The notes under the pieces are model-generated. The model was not told the origin of the DNA, did not search any database, and saw nothing but the letters and a program-made list of their open reading frames with translations. The position numbers and the translations under genes were made by a program. A DNA stretch of 64,000 bases from Hyphomicrobium_A sp963745205. Lineage in GTDB: Bacteria > Pseudomonadota > Alphaproteobacteria > Rhizobiales > Hyphomicrobiaceae. Numbering within the stretch: position 1 is the stretch's first letter; every line of letters starts with the position of its first letter. Below, one piece after another: positions 9,129 through 17,999 of this stretch. Location: contig CAVUWX010000003.1 of the NCBI GenBank assembly GCA_963745205.1, positions 186,001 to 250,000 on the forward strand. The letters are read 5' to 3'.

Positions 9129-9158
9129 TAGACTTTGAGCGCGTCGTCGAGCTTGGCG

Positions 9159-9467
9159 TCAGTCGGCCGACGGCCAGGCCGCCCACGGGAACGGCTTTGC
9201 CTCGCTGGCGCACACGATGTAGCGCGCGGTGTCGGCAATCCAGCGCGACAGCGAACGACCGAAGCGCACCAGCGCCGGGTTGGGCTCGCCCGCGAACAAG
9301 AGCCAGAGGAACTGCACGAGCGCCCCGACCCACAGCAGCCCTTGCGCGACGCCGAAGGCGAGCAGCAAAAGCAGCATGAACAGGCCGCGCATCCACGTGG
9401 CCGGGTTGCTCACCGTCGAGGGGCGTTGGGGCGTCGTCGGCGCCGTCGTCGTCTGAATGGGTTCCAT
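9159..9467 (-). CDS. DUF4389 membrane protein
   Basis: The product has about 102 residues with a Thr/Pro-rich head and a long hydrophobic stretch (MLLLLLAFGVAQGLLWV then LVQFLWLLFAG), followed by the PNPALVRFGRSLSRWIADTARY segment typical of DUF4389 proteins. One or two inner-membrane spans are expected. The start at 9467 follows GAGGAGGAG; the reading frame could extend to 9536 but the extra residues look random. It converges with the amidase gene. The function is unknown. Confidence 0.8.
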   Translation of the reverse strand: MEPIQTTTAPTTPQRPSTVSNPATWMRGLFMLLLLLAFGVAQGLLWVGALVQFLWLLFAGEPNPALVRFGRSLSRWIADTARYIVCASEAKPFPWAAWPSAD

Positions 9468-9624
9468 AGGCCAGAGCTCCTCCTCTCGGACGAACGCCGC
9501 TCCCTCGAACGCCGCCCGGCCAAAAGCCCTCCGCACCCGCCAGCCTATCGCAGCCGCGCGCGAACCGAAAGCCCGAAGCCTGCGAAGTTTCGAGCCGCGT
9601 TGGTGACCAAACCGTGAGCGCGGA

Positions 9625-10590
9625 TCAATTCAATTTGAAGGGCATGTCCTTGCCGGCGAAGAAGGCATCGATGTTGTCGAGCGCTTCATATCCCATCTGG
9701 TTCCGCGCCTCTATTGCGGCGGAGCCCAAGTGCGGGAACAGGAACGTGTTGGGCAGCTCGTAGTAGCCCTCGTTGATGTTCGGCTCGCCCGCGAACACGT
9801 CGAGGCCCGCATACGACAGCCGCCCCGATTTCAGCGCTGCAATCAAGTCGGCATCGTTGACGAGGTCGCCGCGCGCAGTGTTCACCACCACGGCGCCTTG
9901 CGGCATCTTTTCGATCACGCTCTTGTTGAAGAAGCCGCGCGTCTCGGGGGTCGAAGGGGCGTTGATCGAGAAGAACTGAGAGATCTTCAAAAGGCCGTCG
10001 AGGCTGTCGTGGTAGGTTACCCCCAGCGCCTTCTCCTTCTCCGGCGGCTGGCGGAAGATGTCGTAGTAGTGGATGTCCATATCGAAGCCGCGCGCGCGCT
10101 GCGCGAGCGCCTGCCCGATCTTGCCGAAGCCGTAGATGCCGAGCTTCTTGCCGTCGAGCCGCTGGCCGACGAGTTGCAACGGCTGCCAGCCAGGCCACTT
10201 GCGCGAGCGAAGCATGCGCTCGCCCTCGGACGCGCGGCGCGCGCTCCCCAGGAGCAGCAGCATGGCGATCTCGGCGGTGGCCACCGTCACGCCGTGCGGC
10301 GCATTGCCGACTTTGATGGCTCGCGCCTTGCAGGCGTCGAGATCGATGTGGTCGAACCCGATCGAGAACGTCGAAATGCACTTGATGTTGTCCGGCATCT
10401 TGTCGATCACGTCCTTGCGGCACTTCTCGTTGAGCGTGATCAGCAGGGCATCGACCTTCTTGGCGGTGTCGAGCAGCTCCTCGATGGTGATCTTGGGATT
10501 GTCCCCGTGGGCGATCACATCATAGGACGCTCGCGCGCGGGCCATCACGGCATCGGGCAGTGGCCAAGTGATCAGGATTTTCTTCTTCAT
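9625..10590 (-). CDS. hprA: glycerate dehydrogenase / hydroxypyruvate reductase
   Basis: The 321-residue D-2-hydroxyacid dehydrogenase reduces hydroxypyruvate to glycerate with NAD(P)H. The Rossmann motif is GIYGFGKIGQALA. The catalytic Arg lies in VNTARGDLV, the Glu in FAGEPNINEG, and the His in FLFPHLGSAA. Its opening, KKKILITWPLPDAVMARAR, and overall sequence match, as I recall it, the glycerate dehydrogenase of Hyphomicrobium methylovorum. That is the strongest taxonomic hint in the window. With sgaA it would make two consecutive serine-cycle steps. Confidence 0.93.
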   Translation of the reverse strand: MKKKILITWPLPDAVMARARASYDVIAHGDNPKITIEELLDTAKKVDALLITLNEKCRKDVIDKMPDNIKCISTFSIGFDHIDLDACKARAIKVGNAPHGVTVATAEIAMLLLLGSARRASEGERMLRSRKWPGWQPLQLVGQRLDGKKLGIYGFGKIGQALAQRARGFDMDIHYYDIFRQPPEKEKALGVTYHDSLDGLLKISQFFSINAPSTPETRGFFNKSVIEKMPQGAVVVNTARGDLVNDADLIAALKSGRLSYAGLDVFAGEPNINEGYYELPNTFLFPHLGSAAIEARNQMGYEALDNIDAFFAGKDMPFKLN

Positions 10591-10822
10591 GAGTGGCGGT
10601 GCTCCCCGGACTGACTTGACGTGTATTGACTTTCTCGACCCTTAGAGCGGGCGGCGGGCCTGCCGCTTGTGCCGCATGATAAAGCCCCTGACAAGCCGCC
10701 GCGGCACGTCGGGCAACGGATTATTCACCAAGCCGCAGCAAACTCTGGCCTTAGCGCAGCAAGACGCCGCGACGCAGCAAAAACGCCCGCGTCGAAGCGG
10801 CGCTGAGCGGGAGCAGGCCCTC

Positions 10823-11212
10823 ATGATGAGAGCGCTCGTCATTGTGCTCGCCGTGCTGGCGGGCGTGAAGGTGTGGACGCAGGAGCGGCTCTACCGCGAG
10901 GGCGCGCGCGACGCGCTCCTGCTTGCCTACCGCGATCGCGCCATTGCCGCCTGCCAGATGTCGGCGCCCGATGGCGCCGTTGGCCGCGCGGCCGCGAGCA
11001 CCGCAATACTTCCCCTGTGGACGCGGCCCTCCTCGGTATCGCTGTCGATCGGGCGCTCGAGCGCTCCGGTGAGCATCTGGGAGATCAACAACGAGCTGTG
11101 GCCGGCGCGCTTCAAGCACCCGCATGTGGTGCTGACGTCGAAGGATCACTTGCCTTACGAGGTCTGCGAGTACGATGTGATCGAGGGCCGGGCATACCTG
11201 ACGCAGCTTTGA
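10823..11212 (+). CDS. hypothetical membrane-anchored or secreted protein
   Basis: The 129-residue product starts MMRALVIVLAVLAGVKVW, a short hydrophobic segment that could be a signal peptide or an anchor. The rest is a mixed alpha/beta region with two Cys (IAACQMS and YEVCEYDV) that could pair in the periplasm. I do not recognise the family. A frame extending to 10667 exists but the added residues look like non-coding translation. It lies alone between hprA and the TonB receptor. Confidence 0.6.
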   Translation: MMRALVIVLAVLAGVKVWTQERLYREGARDALLLAYRDRAIAACQMSAPDGAVGRAAASTAILPLWTRPSSVSLSIGRSSAPVSIWEINNELWPARFKHPHVVLTSKDHLPYEVCEYDVIEGRAYLTQL

Positions 11213-11264
11213 AGCCTGCTCGCAACGCGGGTCAAACTCTCTGGGCCTGACACCCGATTGAAGC

Positions 11265-13912
11265 TCAAAACTTGATGCGGACGCCACCGTAGGCGGCGAG
11301 CGGCGTTCCAGGAACAATCGTCTCCGGGTTGGTGAAGAAGTTAGAGCCAAGGCCGGCCGCAGCGGCAGCTCCGTTTGCATTCTCGACGTTGAAATAGTTC
11401 CCGAAGAGGCCGTAGTGCGCATTAAACAGGTTGTCGATCAGCCCGTAGATCTGGACATTCTTGGTGACATCGTAAGAGCCGTGCACGTTGACTGTGGCAT
11501 AGCCCGCAAGCGGCGCATTCGTGTTCGCCCAGTCGTTGTAGAAGATCTGATTGCTGGCAACGACCACGTCGAAGCCACCCTTTATCTGCGGCGTGAACCA
11601 GTACTCCATGCCGGTCTTGAAGAGGTGCTCGGGTATGCCGGGTAGCCGGTCGCCCTTGGTCGCGTTCGCGCATTCGGTACCGGGTGGTGCGTTGTCGCAT
11701 TGAACAGCCGTAGGATTATTCGGCGCCGGCAGCTGCACGTCGGTCTGTATCGTCGCATCGACGAGCGCGTAGTTGGCATAAACCATCAGCCGTTTGTCGG
11801 TGTAGCGCATGCCGAGCTCCACCCCCTGACGCAGCGTGTTACCCACGTTCTGGAAGAATCCACGTCCCGACTCAGGCGCTGCCAACGGCAGGATGTCGTT
11901 GAAGTTCATCGCGTGGAACAGCCCGGCGCTCCATTCAAGCTTGCCGTCGTTCCAATACGTCTCCTTACCCCTCAGCCCCAGCTCGAAGGTGCGCGAGACA
12001 ACCTGCTTTAGGTTCGGGTCGGCCGTGAGGAAGCTCTCGATGAGACACGGGTTCACCGGGTCTGCGCAGCCGAGCTCGGCCGGTGTGGGGGCGCGATTGG
12101 CCTCGGCATAGCCTCCGTACGCGGTAAGTTTGGGCGTGATCTCATAGGTGATGCCGGTCATCGGGTTGAAGCGCTCGTAGACGTGAGCGCCGTCAATCTC
12201 GGGAAAATTGCCCGTGTTGTCCAATAGGGAGAGGCGCGCGAAATTGTAACGACCCCCCACGGTGAGATGGACTTGCGAGGTGAGATCAAGCGTATCGGAG
12301 AAGTAGACGCCTACGTAGTCGTTTGTCGTCGTGATGCTGCGCGGCGCGGTGTCGAGAGGCGCCGTGATAAGAATGGTCGGATCAAAGGTCGTCAGCACAA
12401 ACTCCGGTCCGAAGAAGCCGAGATCGCTGCTGCTGGAGTACCCCACGTGACCGTGATCATAGCTGGCGCCGAGCAGGAACTGATTGTGCAAGCCCATGAT
12501 GGTCGATTTCTCGACCCCCTGCCCCGACAGGCCCCAGCTGTTGGCATTTTGCGACGTGTGGTCGAGGGTGCCGAGCTCGTCGAGGTCATGCCCGAAGACC
12601 TGGCCGGCAGCGTCGACCGGGACCGGAGTGCCGTTCCCGTCGAGCACCTGATTGTCGGTAACATCGGTGTCGTTCAAGCAGAGCGTACCTGTGGGGGTGG
12701 GGGGGAAGTGCTGTTGTCGAGGCATTCCGATGCCTCGGCAAGGTTGGCGTCCGCATGCACCTGCTGGAACCAGCGATAGTAGGTCACGCCGGAGAACGTG
12801 AGCGTCGGCGTCGCTTTCACCTGCCCGTTGAGCGACACCATGGTCATTTTGTTGGTAGTGACTTGCGGCGAGGTGAACGAGTTGCTCCAGTTGAGGTCCA
12901 AGAGCTGCACGGGAGCCGCCGTCGTCGCGCCGACGAAATTGTCGGCCGCGGTGAAATTGAGATGGACCTCGGTCGTGTCGTCCTTCGCGCCGATATCCGC
13001 GTACCCGCGCCGGATGGTCGCCGGTGAGAACTGACGCCACCCATCGTCCTTGATACCCTCGAGAGAGAGGAAGGCGCCCCAGGTTCCGCTGCGTTGGCCC
13101 GTCGCCAGTTCACCTTGAACGCGCCCAAAGGATCCCGCGCGAGCGTCGATCTCGGTGCCCTGGAAATTGAAGCCATCGCGCATCAGGACCGTCACCGCGC
13201 CCCCGAGTGCGTTGAGGCCGAATACGGGATTGGCGCCGACAATGGTTATGCCTTCGATGGCGCTGTCGGGCAGGAAGTCCCAGTTGACGATGTCGCCGAA
13301 GGACTCGTTGATACGCACGCCGTTCTGGTAGACCGCCAGTCCCTGCGGCACGCCATTGAGGGGTGAGGAGTTGAACCCGCGGTACTCCAGATTTTGTTGA
13401 AAGCCGTTGCCCTGCAGGTCTTCGAGGATCGCGCCCGGCACGGTCTGCTGAATGATGCTCGGCACAAAGGTGGTGCCCGAGCGCTCGATGTCGGCTGCGG
13501 ACGCGCGACCAACGGCACCGGGGTATTTCCCGATCGGGATCGAGCTGCCTGCGAGCGGCGACATCAAAACCGTGCCGTCGTCGATTCCGCCCGTGCCGGC
13601 CACTTGGGGAGTTGGCGGCGTGGTCGGCGCTGCAGGGGGCGGCGGAGGTGGCTTCTTGGCGGCGACGGTCTTCTTTGCCGCAGCGGGTGTCTGCTCTTGT
13701 TTCTGGATGACCTGGACTGGAGGAAGTTGAGTTCCACCATTGCTGGGAGAAGTTGCTGCCGGTGGGGCAGGCGTAGGTGACGCGGTTCCGCTCTGCGGAG
13801 GCGGCGTGGTCGTCGGGGGCGTGGTGGTTGGGGCCTGCTGTGCTGCGGCGGGGGCCGCCAACGCCAATAGAGCCATGATCCGCATGGCTCCTGCCAACGT
13901 CTTGCCCGCCAT
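11265..13912 (-). CDS. TonB-dependent outer-membrane receptor 1, frameshifted
   Basis: The signal peptide (ALLALAAPAAAQ) is followed by a Thr/Pro-rich segment, a TonB-box-like LPPVQVIQK, and a long Lys/Pro/Ala linker. The plug follows (AVYQNGVRINESFGDIVNWD, then GANPVFGLNALGGAV), then a 22-strand-type barrel ending in a C-terminal Phe. The frame breaks at about 12700 in a run of seven C on the coding strand; one more C gives a continuous protein of about 880 residues. It is a tandem paralog of the receptor at 14203-16869. The ligand is unknown. An Asn-Glu-Ser-Phe-Gly motif in the plug is shared by both copies. Confidence 0.85.
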
Positions 13913-13957
13913 CTGAGCCCCCCGGCCGCGGTTGCGCTTCCTGGCGCAATTTGAACC

Positions 13958-13983
13958 GTTATAGCGATGCCCTGCGTCGTCAA
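13958..13983 (-). promoter_or_regulatory. candidate promoter of TonB receptor 1
   Basis: On the minus strand, TTGACG (13983-13978) precedes TATAAC (13963-13958) with a 14-base spacer, shorter than the usual 16-18. It lies 46 bases upstream of the receptor 1 start codon and downstream of the paired palindromes at 14042-14081. The call is weak because of the spacer. Confidence 0.35.
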
Positions 13984-14041
13984 GGTTGGCGGGCGCCTAG
14001 ACCAAGCCATTGGCACTCTATGTGGCCTAAGGGCATCAACG

Positions 14042-14081
14042 CGCGGGACTTTCTTCCCGCGTAGCTGCGGAATTTTTCCCG
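14042..14081. promoter_or_regulatory. paired palindromes upstream of TonB receptor 1
   Basis: Two inverted repeats lie about two helical turns apart: CGCGGGA-N6-TCCCGCG at 14042-14061 and CGGAATTTTTCCCG at 14068-14081. Both fit a GGRA-N3/4-TTCCC core. A similar pair lies upstream of the paralogous receptor at 17074-17109. They are 130-170 bases upstream of the start codon. They may be operators for a shared regulator. The core does not look like the Irr, RirA or Fur boxes I know from Rhizobiales. Confidence 0.5.
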
Positions 14082-14144
14082 AACGGACGTCCTAGACGCC
14101 GAGTTGCATCTCGTCCTCCGCGCTCCTCCGATGTGAGAAGCGAA

Positions 14145-14176
14145 GAGGCCGCTCCCGCCTGCGCGGAGGCGGCCTC
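14145..14176 (-). terminator. hairpin downstream of TonB receptor 2
   Basis: GAGGCCGC (14145-14152) pairs with GCGGCCTC (14169-14176), with further pairing inside the loop. It lies 27 bases past the receptor 2 stop codon in the direction of transcription. The following T content is modest, so it may be an inefficient intrinsic terminator or a 3' stabilising hairpin. Confidence 0.5.
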
Positions 14177-14202
14177 GTGGATTCTGTAGGCCGAGTAGGA
14201 AA

Positions 14203-16869
14203 CTAGAACTTCACCTTTATGCCGCCGTAGGCCGCGACGGGTGCCGCGGGTGTGATCGTGCGCGGATCGGAGAAGAAGTTCGCGCCCGTCGAGGGATCGG
14301 CACGCGCGGCATTGTTGGCGTCTCCCAGGCTGAAGAAGTTGCCGAACAGGCCGTAGTGCGCATCAAACACGTTGTCGACGAGGCCGTAGACCTGAATGTT
14401 CTTGGTGACGTCGTAGGACGTGTGGAGGTTGACGGTGGTGTAACCCGGCAGCGGCGCGTTCTGGTTGCTCTCATCCCCAAAGAAGACCTGGTCGCTCGCC
14501 GCAATAAGGTCGGCGCCGAACTTCCATTGCGAGGTCAGCCAATAGTCGAAACCGGCCTTGAACCGATGCCGCGGGACGCCCGGCAGGCGGTCGCCGGGGT
14601 TGACCTGTATGCAGAGTGCCCCATCAGCGGGATCAGTCCCGGGACAGATGAACCCGGCCGGGTTGTTCGGCGAGGACAGCACGTTCGCCGTCTCGAAGGT
14701 CGCATCGATAAAGGCGTAGTTGGCATAGAGATACCACTCGCGGTTCTGGTACTGCGCACCGAGTTCGATGCCCTGGCGCAGGGTGTTGCCGGCATTCTGG
14801 AAAAATCCGCGGCCGCTGTCTGTAGACGCAACGGTGATGATGTCGTCCTGGTTTTCGGTGCGGAACAGCCCAGCCGTCCACTCGAGCCGCTGATCGTTGC
14901 CGAGCGAGGCGAGCTTGCCGCGCAAGCCAAGCTCGAACGTGCGCGAGACGACCTGCTTCAAGTTTGGATCCGCGGTCAGGAAGCTCTCGATCAAGCACGG
15001 GTTCACGGGATCGGCGCAGGCAAGCTCGGCTGCCGTCGGCGCGCGATTGGCCTCCGAGTAACCGCCGTAGAGGGTCAGCCCGGGCAGCAGCTTGTAGGTC
15101 GCTCCGGCCATCGGGTTGAAGCGCTCGTAGGTATGAGCCCCACTGAGCAGGTCGCCCGTGGCCGGGTCGGGATTTTCGTTCTGAATATCGATGCGAGCGA
15201 AATTGTAGCGCCCGCCGACGGTAAGGCTCAGCGCTCGCGTCACGTCGAGGGTGTCGGTGAAATATACGCCCACATAGTCGTTGGTGGTGTCGATGATGCG
15301 CGGACGGACATCGGAAGGCGCTGTAAGGTAGATCGGAGGATTGAATGAATTGACCACGAACAGCGGACCAAAGAAGCCGAGCTCGCTGCTTGCGCTGTAC
15401 GCGACGCTGCCGTGATCGTAGCTTGCCCCGAGCAGGAATTGGTTCGGCATGCCGGCGATCTGGGTCTTGTCCACGCCCTGCAAGCTTCCACCCAAGCCAT
15501 TCGCAATCTGGCTCGTGCGGTCGAGCGTGCCGAGTGCCCGGATGTCTATTCCGCGGACAAATCGCAGTGGGCCAGAGGCAGTAACGGGGATTGGATTGCC
15601 ATTCTGGTCGCGCACCACATTTTCGACGAAGTCGTCGTCCTCAAAGCAAAGAACGCGAACACCCGGCGGGGCCACTTGCCCGGAGACCGTGCTGCTGCAC
15701 CGCTGGGCGTCGGCGACGTTGCCATCGACGTGCTCCTGCTGGAACCAGCGGTAGTAGCCGACGCCCGAGAAGGTCAGAGACGGCGTCGCTTTGACCGAGC
15801 CATTGAGCGAGACCATCGACATCCTGTTGTCGGTGATCTGCGGTGAGGTGAACGTGCGATCCCAGCCGAGATCGAGGAGTTGCACGGGAGCGGCTGCAGT
15901 CACGCCGACTTGGTTGTCGGCGCCCGTGAAGTTCAGGTGGAACTCGGCGCCGTCATTCTTGACGCCGAGATCGGCATACATGCGTCGGACCTGCGCATCG
16001 GAGAAATCGCGGAAGCCGTCGTCATCGATGACCTGGCCCGCGAAGAACGCAGCCCAGTTACCGCTGCGTGCGCCGAGCGTAAGCTGCTCTTCCTTATGAC
16101 CGAAGGAGCCGAAGCGCGTATCGGATTCGACGCCTTGGAAATTTAAGCCGTCGCGCATCAGGATGCTGACGGCGCCGCCAAGCGCGTTGAGGCCGTACAC
16201 CGGGTTGGCGCCGAGTATGGTGATGCCTTCGATGGCATTGTCGGGCAGGAAGTCCCAGTTGACGATGTCGCCGAAGGACTCGTTGATGCGCACACCGTTC
16301 TGATAGACGGCAAGGCCCTGCGCTACGCCGTTGACGGGCGAGGCCTCGAAGCCGCGATACTGCAAATCGCGCTGATAGCTGTTGCCCTGCGCGTCGCTGA
16401 TGATGGCGCCGGGCACCGTGCTTTGCAGAAGCTCGGGAGCCGATGGAGCTTTGATACGATCGATATCGGCGGCGGTGGCACGTCCGACGGCGCCGGGATA
16501 CTTCGCGATCGGGATCTCGCTGCCCTGCACGGGCGACATGTTGACCGTGCCGCTGTCGATGCCGCCGGTTCCGGGAACCGGAACGGCAACGGGCTGCGCG
16601 GGCGGGGCCGGCTGCGGCACCGGCTGTGCTAGCTGCTTCTTCTTGGGAGAAGCCTTCTTCTCGACGGTCTTCGGCGCCGGTTGCGCCTGCTTCTGGATGA
16701 CTTCGACGGGAGGAAGCTGGTTGCCCTGAGCCGGCGTCGGAACCGCGGTCGCCGGCGCTGCGGTAGTGGGAGGTGTGCCGCCTCCGGTCGTTGAATTCTG
16801 CGCCAACGCTTGAGCAGAAAACACGCACGCAACGCACGCGACGAGCGCGTGCACAGACCCCCAACGCAT
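14203..16869 (-). CDS. TonB-dependent outer-membrane receptor 2
   Basis: ATG 16869 is preceded by GGGAG six bases upstream and opens a clear signal peptide (HALVACVACVFSAQALAQ). A TonB-box-like LPPVEVIQK is followed by a Pro/Lys linker, then the plug (QNGVRINESFGDIVNWD, GANPVYGLNALGGAV) and a beta barrel ending VAAYGGIKVKF. The intact protein has 888 residues. It shares almost all landmarks with receptor 1, so the pair arose by tandem duplication. It is divergent from the operon carrying exbB, exbD and tonB, which would energise it. The ligand is not evident; no siderophore or cobalamin genes are nearby. Confidence 0.92.
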   Translation of the reverse strand: MRWGSVHALVACVACVFSAQALAQNSTTGGGTPPTTAAPATAVPTPAQGNQLPPVEVIQKQAQPAPKTVEKKASPKKKQLAQPVPQPAPPAQPVAVPVPGTGGIDSGTVNMSPVQGSEIPIAKYPGAVGRATAADIDRIKAPSAPELLQSTVPGAIISDAQGNSYQRDLQYRGFEASPVNGVAQGLAVYQNGVRINESFGDIVNWDFLPDNAIEGITILGANPVYGLNALGGAVSILMRDGLNFQGVESDTRFGSFGHKEEQLTLGARSGNWAAFFAGQVIDDDGFRDFSDAQVRRMYADLGVKNDGAEFHLNFTGADNQVGVTAAAPVQLLDLGWDRTFTSPQITDNRMSMVSLNGSVKATPSLTFSGVGYYRWFQQEHVDGNVADAQRCSSTVSGQVAPPGVRVLCFEDDDFVENVVRDQNGNPIPVTASGPLRFVRGIDIRALGTLDRTSQIANGLGGSLQGVDKTQIAGMPNQFLLGASYDHGSVAYSASSELGFFGPLFVVNSFNPPIYLTAPSDVRPRIIDTTNDYVGVYFTDTLDVTRALSLTVGGRYNFARIDIQNENPDPATGDLLSGAHTYERFNPMAGATYKLLPGLTLYGGYSEANRAPTAAELACADPVNPCLIESFLTADPNLKQVVSRTFELGLRGKLASLGNDQRLEWTAGLFRTENQDDIITVASTDSGRGFFQNAGNTLRQGIELGAQYQNREWYLYANYAFIDATFETANVLSSPNNPAGFICPGTDPADGALCIQVNPGDRLPGVPRHRFKAGFDYWLTSQWKFGADLIAASDQVFFGDESNQNAPLPGYTTVNLHTSYDVTKNIQVYGLVDNVFDAHYGLFGNFFSLGDANNAARADPSTGANFFSDPRTITPAAPVAAYGGIKVKF

Positions 16870-16986
16870 TACCAACTCCCAGCCTACGCGAGGTGACAAA
16901 CCCGACCGTGAATGCCGCGCGTGGCCGGCTACTCTCGCTCTCGTTGTCCGAGAGCTCTCGGCACTGAACTGGCCGAATTAATCTCA

Positions 16987-17014
16987 TCAATATCGGGAGC
17001 TCGGACGGCGTCAA
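16987..17014 (-). promoter_or_regulatory. candidate promoter of TonB receptor 2
   Basis: On the minus strand, TTGACG (17014-17009) and TATTGA (16992-16987) are separated by 16 bases. This is a good sigma-70-type arrangement about 120 bases upstream of ATG 16869. The same TTGACG hexamer is seen upstream of receptor 1. The surrounding DNA is AT-richer than coding DNA. Confidence 0.45.
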
Positions 17015-17073
17015 CAAAAGACCAAATTGCAACTCTATAACAGCGATGCACTGTGTCGCCCCTGCACCGATTT

Positions 17074-17109
17074 CGGGAATAATTCCCGAGCCCTAGGGAA
17101 AATCTTCCC
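17074..17109. promoter_or_regulatory. paired palindromes between receptor 2 and the exb operon
   Basis: A perfect inverted repeat CGGGAATAATTCCCG (17074-17088) and a second, GGGAA-N4-TTCCC (17096-17109), lie with starts about 21 bases apart. Together with the pair at 14042-14081 they suggest dimeric operators spaced two helical turns. They lie between candidate promoters for receptor 2 (minus strand) and the exb operon (plus strand), so one regulator could control both. In the rest of the 16870-17495 gap I see no credible gene. Confidence 0.55.
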
Positions 17110-17135
17110 GATTTGAGATGGGCGCATTTCCGTGT

Positions 17136-17164
17136 TTGACAGCACGCGTCGCGGACATGTTATT
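17136..17164 (+). promoter_or_regulatory. candidate promoter of the exbB-exbD-tonB operon
   Basis: TTGACA (17136-17141) is followed after 17 bases by GTTATT (17159-17164). The -35 box is perfect and the -10 box is weak. It lies 27 bases downstream of the paired palindromes at 17074-17109 and would give a leader of about 320 bases before the first gene. Confidence 0.45.
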
Positions 17165-17495
17165 TCATAGTGCTGCGGCGTCGGCGGGGGATCGCTCTCG
17201 GGGCTGTTTTCAACGCCGGCGGACACTGCCGAAAAAAGCTATCTGGGCGGACGCGAGTTCGACGCCGGCAAAGGAAGGACGAAATGCACAACACTTACGT
17301 GCTTGGACAGAGGCGATGAGCGCGCGCAGAGCCGCACGTCGCGCACGTCACAAGTCACGTCTCGATGCAGGCGATCGATGCATCACCGCGCGCAGCAACG
17401 CATCGCTTCGCCAAGGTGTCGGTAACGTCGGCTCGCCAACGCATCACGGAGAATTAATCCCACGCCCTGTGGTGCGCGCCGAGGAAAACCTCTAG

Positions 17496-17987
17496 ATGCC
17501 CGAGACGGACCGCTTGCGTCAGATGAGACAAATGAGAACGAGAACACTCTCGATCGTCGCGGCAGCCACTGCTCTGCTCATCGCGCAGCCGTCTTCGGCG
17601 CAAGATACGCAAGCCAAAACCGAGCAAGCCCAGAGCGACAGCGCCATCACGCTCGAGCTCAACAAGCTCGAGACCTCCGAGAAGGGCTGCCGTGCTTACG
17701 TCGTGGTCTCCAATCCGACCTCGACGACATACGACGCCTACAAGCTCGATCTCGTCATGTTCCAGAACGACGGCGTCATCGGGCGCCGGTTCGCGCTCGA
17801 CCTCGCACCGCTGCGGCCGTCAAAGCGCACCGTCAAGCTCTTCGAGCTCGACAACACGAGCTGCGACAACATCGGCAGCTTTCTTGTCAACGACGTCCTC
17901 GAATGCCGGGCCGAAAGCGGCCCAGTCAGCGACTGCCTCGGCCGTCTCAAGGTCAGCGCGCTGACGAAAGTCGGAATATCGAAGTAA
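17496..17987 (+). CDS. secreted protein encoded ahead of exbB
   Basis: The product has up to 163 residues with a clear signal peptide (TLSIVAAATALLIAQPSSAQ). The mature part has a compact beta-rich core with four Cys (KGCRAYVVV, TSCDNIG, LECRAE, SDCLGR) that could form two disulfides. It starts 12 bases before exbB ends the spacing, in the same orientation, so it is probably co-transcribed with exbB, exbD and tonB. A periplasmic role linked to TonB energy transfer is inferred from position only. The start could be ATG 17532, which gives a tidier signal peptide; ATG 17496 has GAGGA at a long distance. Confidence 0.75.
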   Translation: MPETDRLRQMRQMRTRTLSIVAAATALLIAQPSSAQDTQAKTEQAQSDSAITLELNKLETSEKGCRAYVVVSNPTSTTYDAYKLDLVMFQNDGVIGRRFALDLAPLRPSKRTVKLFELDNTSCDNIGSFLVNDVLECRAESGPVSDCLGRLKVSALTKVGISK

Positions 17988-17999
17988 GGAGTACGAGAC

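Noticed and set aside
17118..17495. 125-codon open frame between receptor 2 and the exb operon
   Set aside because: No ribosome site, Arg/Ala-rich residues without any domain, and it overlaps a candidate promoter and leader.
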